From M55B175 sp964635265 (GTDB lineage: Bacteria; Desulfobacterota; Desulfobacteria; Desulfobacterales; Desulfosalsimonadaceae), in the NCBI GenBank assembly GCA_964635265.1, contig CAZWNV010000051.1, forward strand, positions 1-16,938: DNA of 16,938 bases, in the 5' to 3' direction. Each line of letters starts with the position of its first letter. Within the stretch, counting starts at the first letter, position 1. The notes under the pieces were generated by a model that was not told the origin of the DNA, made no database searches, and saw only the letters and a program-made list of their open reading frames with translations. Shown here in pieces: positions 13,590 through 16,938 of the stretch. The position numbers and the translations under genes are program-made.

Positions 13590-15095
13590 ATGAATGCCGT
13601 TCGCACGGAGCAGGAAAAAGCTTTTCTGCTAAGCGCTATTGATGCCTTCAACCGCAAGGTTGTCGTCATCTCCAACGATTATGAGGTTCTTGCGGCAAAC
13701 GAGACGGCTATCCACAGCAGTTCCGTAAACCCCGTGGGCAAGCCCTGTTATGAGGCACTTCTTGGGCGCAGCAGCCCCTGCCCTATTTGCCCGGCCGGTG
13801 AAGTCATGCGTACCGGCAAATCCTCGATTCGCTACAACCAGTGGGACGGTGCTACCGGGCCTGAAGGGATGCTCTGCCTCTATGCCTACCCGATCCCTGC
13901 GGATAAAGGGGAAATCGAAGCCCTGGTGGTGCTTGATTTTGATTTGCCCACGCTAAAGGAGATGGAGAATCGGGAGCAGCAGTCCAGCGCCTTTCTCCGG
14001 AACCTTTTGAACAGCGCAGTGGATGCGGTTATCGCCTCGGATCCCACCGGCAGAATCCTGATTTTCAATCAGGCTGCCGAGCAGATCCTGGGGTATACAC
14101 TGGACGAGGCATTAAATGAAATCAGCATCCGGGATGTGTATCCGGGCGACGGGGCCCGAGAGGTGATGCGAATGCTGCTGAGCAAAGAATACGGCGGGGT
14201 TGGCAAGTTAAAATCGTATCATATTGACGGCCAGCACAAAAACGGGGAGCTTATTCCGATTAGTTTAAATGCCTCCATCGTCTATGATGCAAACGGCAAG
14301 ACAGTGGCAACCATCGGTTTTTTCCATGATCGCCGGGAGGAGATCCGGATGCAGAAAGAACTGGAAAAAACCCAGGTGCAGCTGCTGCAGTCCGAGAAAA
14401 TGGCATCCCTGGGAAAAATGGCGGCCGGGGTGGCCCATCAATTGAACAATCCCCTGAGCGGCATCATCCTGTATGTTCGCCTGGTGATGGATGAATACGA
14501 GCTTCCGGACGCGGCTGTCGAGGACCTGGAGCGGGTGCTCGACGATGCCGAACGGGCCAAGGAGACCGTCAAGGAACTGCTTGAGTTTGCACGCCAGACC
14601 AACCAGGAGATGCAGCCACAGGATGTCAACGAAATCATCTCCCGCACCCTGTTTCTGCTGGAGAACCAGTCCATTTTTCACAATATTGAAATCCATAAGG
14701 ATCTGGGCGCCAACCTGCCCTGGATCAGCGGCGATGCCCAGCAGCTCAACCATGTGTTTATGAACCTGATCCTGAACTCGGCGGATGCTCTTGGGGGTGC
14801 CGGTACCATGCGCATCAAAACCGGCTATTCGGCCGAGAGCCGGGCTGTCTGGATAGAGGTGGCGGATACGGGAGAAGGGATAGCCGAAGGTGTGCTGCCC
14901 CATATTTTTGAGCCTTTCTTTACCACCAAGGAGCAGGGGAAAGGCACGGGGCTGGGACTCAGCATGGTCTACGGCATCGTGGAGAGTCATGGCGGCACCA
15001 TCCACGCGGACAGCAAAGTCGGCGAGGGGACCACCTTCCATATTGAACTGCCGGCTATGGAGCCGGCCGCTTCGGAGGATGAGAAAATTGGCTGA
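13590..15095 (+). CDS. soluble PAS-PAS sensor histidine kinase
   Basis: This 501-residue kinase has no membrane span, so it senses a cytoplasmic signal. Rough order: PAS-like domain (12-118), second PAS domain (135-250), coiled-coil linker (250-275), HisKA dimerisation domain with phospho-acceptor His283 in AAGVAHQLNNPL, and an HATPase domain. In the ATPase the N-box is NLILNSADAL (Asn392, Asn396), G1 is DTGEGI (Asp426), the F-box is FEPFFTTK and G2 is GTGLGLS, all intact. The first PAS has Cys53, Cys64 and Cys67 (C-x10-C-x2-C, in GRSSPCPICP), a likely redox or metal site. The start is the ATG at 13590; an in-frame ATG at 13551 would add 13 residues. The 3' end overlaps the next gene, whose REC domain is the natural partner. 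The signal is unknown. Confidence 0.93.
   Translation: MNAVRTEQEKAFLLSAIDAFNRKVVVISNDYEVLAANETAIHSSSVNPVGKPCYEALLGRSSPCPICPAGEVMRTGKSSIRYNQWDGATGPEGMLCLYAYPIPADKGEIEALVVLDFDLPTLKEMENREQQSSAFLRNLLNSAVDAVIASDPTGRILIFNQAAEQILGYTLDEALNEISIRDVYPGDGAREVMRMLLSKEYGGVGKLKSYHIDGQHKNGELIPISLNASIVYDANGKTVATIGFFHDRREEIRMQKELEKTQVQLLQSEKMASLGKMAAGVAHQLNNPLSGIILYVRLVMDEYELPDAAVEDLERVLDDAERAKETVKELLEFARQTNQEMQPQDVNEIISRTLFLLENQSIFHNIEIHKDLGANLPWISGDAQQLNHVFMNLILNSADALGGAGTMRIKTGYSAESRAVWIEVADTGEGIAEGVLPHIFEPFFTTKEQGKGTGLGLSMVYGIVESHGGTIHADSKVGEGTTFHIELPAMEPAASEDEKIG
15074..15078 (+). promoter_or_regulatory. Shine-Dalgarno site deciding the start of the REC-PAS-kinase
   Basis: GGAGG at 15074-15078 directly abuts an in-frame ATG at 15079, which is too close for initiation. 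It stands nine bases before an in-frame TTG at 15088, a normal distance. The TTG is therefore the better start, although ATG is the commoner codon. The site lies inside the upstream kinase gene, consistent with coupled translation. Confidence 0.5.
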
Positions 15096-16608
15096 TCAGG
15101 CAGAGCAATCGAGCATTCTGGTTGTCGACGACGAGCGCAGCATACGCGACGGTGTGGAACGGGTCCTTTCCCGGATGGGCTGCCGGGTGCTCACCGCTCC
15201 CGACGGCGAGCAGGCGCTTGCAATTCTGGAAAAGGAACCGGTGACCATCGCGATTCTGGATTTAAAAATGCCCGGCATGGACGGCATGGAGCTCCATGAT
15301 CGCATTCGCGAGATGGATGAGACGATCGTGGTCATCATTATTACCGGTTATGCCACCATTGAAACCGCGATCAGCGCAATGAAGCAGGGTGCTTATGATT
15401 TTATTCCCAAGCCCTTCGAGCCGGATCATCTGAAAATCGTTGTCAACCGGGCTTTGGAGAAGATCCGCCTCTCCCGGGAAGCACGGGAGCTGCAGGAGGA
15501 GCGGGAGCGGACGCTGGTGGATCTGGATCGCGAAAAAAGCCGGACCCGGACCATAATCGAGTCCCTGCCCATCGGCGTGGTGGTCACCAATACCAGCGGG
15601 GAAATCGTGCTCAAAAACCCCGCGCTGCTCAACAGCCTGGAGCTCTCCGAGGACCCGGGTTCCGGCAGCGCGATCGAGGCATGTGTAGCAGACAGCGGAT
15701 TCTGCGAGTTTGTGCGGACCCTGTCCGGCTCCGAAGGGGGAGAGGAGGGGGAAGCGCCCACCTATGAGCTTACCGTATCCGACAACAAGTATTTGCTTGC
15801 CCGGGGCCAGCCCGTGAGAAACGAGAAGGGGGAACGGATCGGGGCGGTTGTGACCCTTACCAATATCACCAGCCTCAAAATGCTGGATCAGCTAAAATCC
15901 GAATTTGTGGCCAAGGTCTCTCATGAGCTCCGCTCGCCGCTTTCCACCATTCATGAACAGCTGGCCACAGTTTTGCAGGACATGACGGCCGAGGGCCAGG
16001 AGCCGGAAGTGGACTCGGATCTGATTGAGCGGGCCAAGGAGAAAACCAATGCATTGATTTTCCTGATCGGAGACCTCCTGGATCTGTCCCGGATCGAGTC
16101 CGGCTCCCTGACAGAAAACCGGAAACAGGTGGAGCTTGCCGATCTCCTCTCGAGCATGGTCGATTTTCTGGGGAGCAGGGCGCAGAGCAAGGCACAGGAC
16201 CTCATTCTGCGGGGCTGCGACGGTCCTGTTGCGGAAATAACCGCTGACCCGGCCGCGCTGGAGAGCATTTTCGGCAATCTCGTGACCAACGCCATTAATT
16301 ATACTCCCGACGGCGGGCAGATTACGGTATCTGTTGCGCCCGGAGAGCGGGAGGTCCAGGTGACAGTCGCGGATACGGGTTTTGGTATCGATGAAAGGCA
16401 CCAGGCAAAAATTTTTGAGCGTTTCTACCGGGTAAAGGATGAAAATACCCGCCATATTACGGGGACCGGGCTGGGGCTGCCCATTGTCAAGGGGCTGGTG
16501 GATAATATGGGCGGATCCATCGAGCTGGAAAGCCAGCCGGGGCAGGGCTCCACCTTCACGGTCCGGCTCCCCCTGGAGGGCGGCGGCGGAGCTGAGCCGG
16601 GTTCTTAG
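15088..16608 (+). CDS. REC-PAS-histidine kinase, response regulator fused in front of a kinase
   Basis: The 506-residue product starts with a receiver domain (8-125): acidic pair Asp14-Asp15, phospho-acceptor Asp58 in ILDLKMPGMDG, Thr86 and Lys108. A charged coiled coil follows (125-155), then a PAS-like domain (157-265). HisKA carries His279 in KVSHELRSPL. The HATPase has N-box Asn397/Asn401, G1 DTGFGI (Asp429), F-box FERFYR and G2 GTGLGLP. All phosphotransfer residues are present, and no DNA-binding, enzymatic or Hpt domain is attached. The upstream kinase probably phosphorylates Asp58, which would tune this kinase's own activity. The final target is not encoded nearby. The start is taken as TTG 15088 on the basis of the ribosome-binding site; ATG 15079 is the alternative. 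It overlaps the upstream kinase gene and, at its 3' end, the convergent aroE-like gene by 53 bases. Confidence 0.92.
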   Translation: MADQAEQSSILVVDDERSIRDGVERVLSRMGCRVLTAPDGEQALAILEKEPVTIAILDLKMPGMDGMELHDRIREMDETIVVIIITGYATIETAISAMKQGAYDFIPKPFEPDHLKIVVNRALEKIRLSREARELQEERERTLVDLDREKSRTRTIIESLPIGVVVTNTSGEIVLKNPALLNSLELSEDPGSGSAIEACVADSGFCEFVRTLSGSEGGEEGEAPTYELTVSDNKYLLARGQPVRNEKGERIGAVVTLTNITSLKMLDQLKSEFVAKVSHELRSPLSTIHEQLATVLQDMTAEGQEPEVDSDLIERAKEKTNALIFLIGDLLDLSRIESGSLTENRKQVELADLLSSMVDFLGSRAQSKAQDLILRGCDGPVAEITADPAALESIFGNLVTNAINYTPDGGQITVSVAPGEREVQVTVADTGFGIDERHQAKIFERFYRVKDENTRHITGTGLGLPIVKGLVDNMGGSIELESQPGQGSTFTVRLPLEGGGGAEPGS

Positions 16609-16938
16609 CGTTTATCGCGCCGGCTACATCCGCAGCGTCGATTTCCATAGCCGTCCACAGGGACAGGCTGTTCCTGGCGTGGTGAACCAGGGGCGGCAGC
16701 CCATCCATAAAGGCAATATCCCGGTCCCTGGCGAGCGTCTGCCAGATATTGGGCTCGCGGCCGTAGTTCAAGTCAAACACCAGCTCACACCCGGGAAGTT
16801 CGAGTTCCCGGCTGAATTTCTCCATCCCGGGCGATTCGGCTCGGCTGGAGATGCTTGTGGCATTGACAAGGAGCTCCGCGGGAACCGGCGCATCCGACAG
16901 ATCCGGCTGGGCGCCTGCCCGTATGCGCACTTGTACGC
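16556..16938 (-). CDS. aroE: shikimate dehydrogenase-like protein AroE, C-terminal part (5' end outside window)
   Basis: AroE reduces 3-dehydroshikimate to shikimate with NADPH in aromatic amino acid synthesis. Only about the last 127 codons are present; the frame is open to the window edge. The visible part is the end of the NADP-binding domain and the C-terminal helices: LLVNATSI, then LVFDLNYG, then MDGLPPLVHHARNSLSLW. These follow the order and spacing of the AroE C-terminus. Several usual residues differ. The NATS motif is not followed by Gly-Met, and the Gln normally found before the last helix (LVxQ) is His (codon 16679-16681). The catalytic Lys and Asp lie in the missing N-terminal part, so activity cannot be judged. 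The last 53 bases overlap the end of the convergent kinase gene. Confidence 0.82.
   Translation of the reverse strand, partial: VQVRIRAGAQPDLSDAPVPAELLVNATSISSRAESPGMEKFSRELELPGCELVFDLNYGREPNIWQTLARDRDIAFMDGLPPLVHHARNSLSLWTAMEIDAADVAGAINAKNPAQLRRRPPGGAGP

Noticed and set aside
16563..16625. CCGGCTC / GAGCCGG pairing (16563-16569 with 16594-16600) and alternative AGCCGG / CCGGCT pairing (16595-16600 with 16620-16625) where the last kinase and aroE-like genes converge
   Set aside because: The loops are long, there is no T-run and the sequence is GC-rich coding DNA, so pairing by chance is likely. A bidirectional terminator is possible but unsupported.

Overview
The window reads as one stretch of a Gram-negative chromosome, moderately GC-rich, and is almost entirely devoted to making and exporting the lipid A-Kdo part of lipopolysaccharide. 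Three things suggest a deltaproteobacterial (Desulfobacterota-like) sulfate reducer or relative. These are LpxI in place of LpxH, a Gfo/Idh/MocA oxidoreductase between lpxI and lpxB, and a soluble sensor kinase whose PAS domain carries a cysteine cluster. The lineage is an inference from gene content, not something the sequence proves.

Layout: (1) positions 1-10739, plus strand, form one tightly packed operon: lpxD (3' half only), fabZ, lpxA, lpxI, a Gfo/Idh/MocA oxidoreductase, lpxB, msbA, lptF, lptG, lpxK and a small protein-kinase-like gene. Gene junctions are overlaps or gaps of a few to about 35 bases. (2) Positions 10758-13394, minus strand, hold a convergent operon, waaA-kdsB-isoprenylcysteine-methyltransferase-like gene. 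Its first two genes activate Kdo and transfer it to lipid IVA. (3) Positions 13395-13589 are a short divergent control region with a good sigma70-type promoter facing right and an unusual cluster of TGCA words. (4) Positions 13590-16608, plus strand, encode two overlapping signalling proteins: a PAS-PAS histidine kinase, then a REC-PAS-histidine kinase with no output domain. (5) The right edge holds the 3' part of a minus-strand aroE-like gene whose end overlaps the second kinase by 53 bases.

Together the genes cover first acylation (LpxA), second acylation (LpxD), UDP removal (LpxI), disaccharide formation (LpxB), 4'-phosphorylation (LpxK), flipping (MsbA), two permease subunits of the Lpt exporter (LptF, LptG), CMP-Kdo synthesis (KdsB) and Kdo transfer (WaaA). 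Not in the window are lpxC, the late acyltransferases, kdsA, and lptA, lptB, lptC and lptD.

The less explained parts are the oxidoreductase embedded among lipid A genes and the kinase-fold protein next to lpxK, which may be a Kdo or lipid A kinase. Also unexplained are the membrane methyltransferase in the Kdo operon, two terminator-like hairpins inside coding regions, and the unusual two-kinase pair. No mobile element, CRISPR array, tRNA or rRNA was seen, and no stretch over 300 bases lacks a gene.
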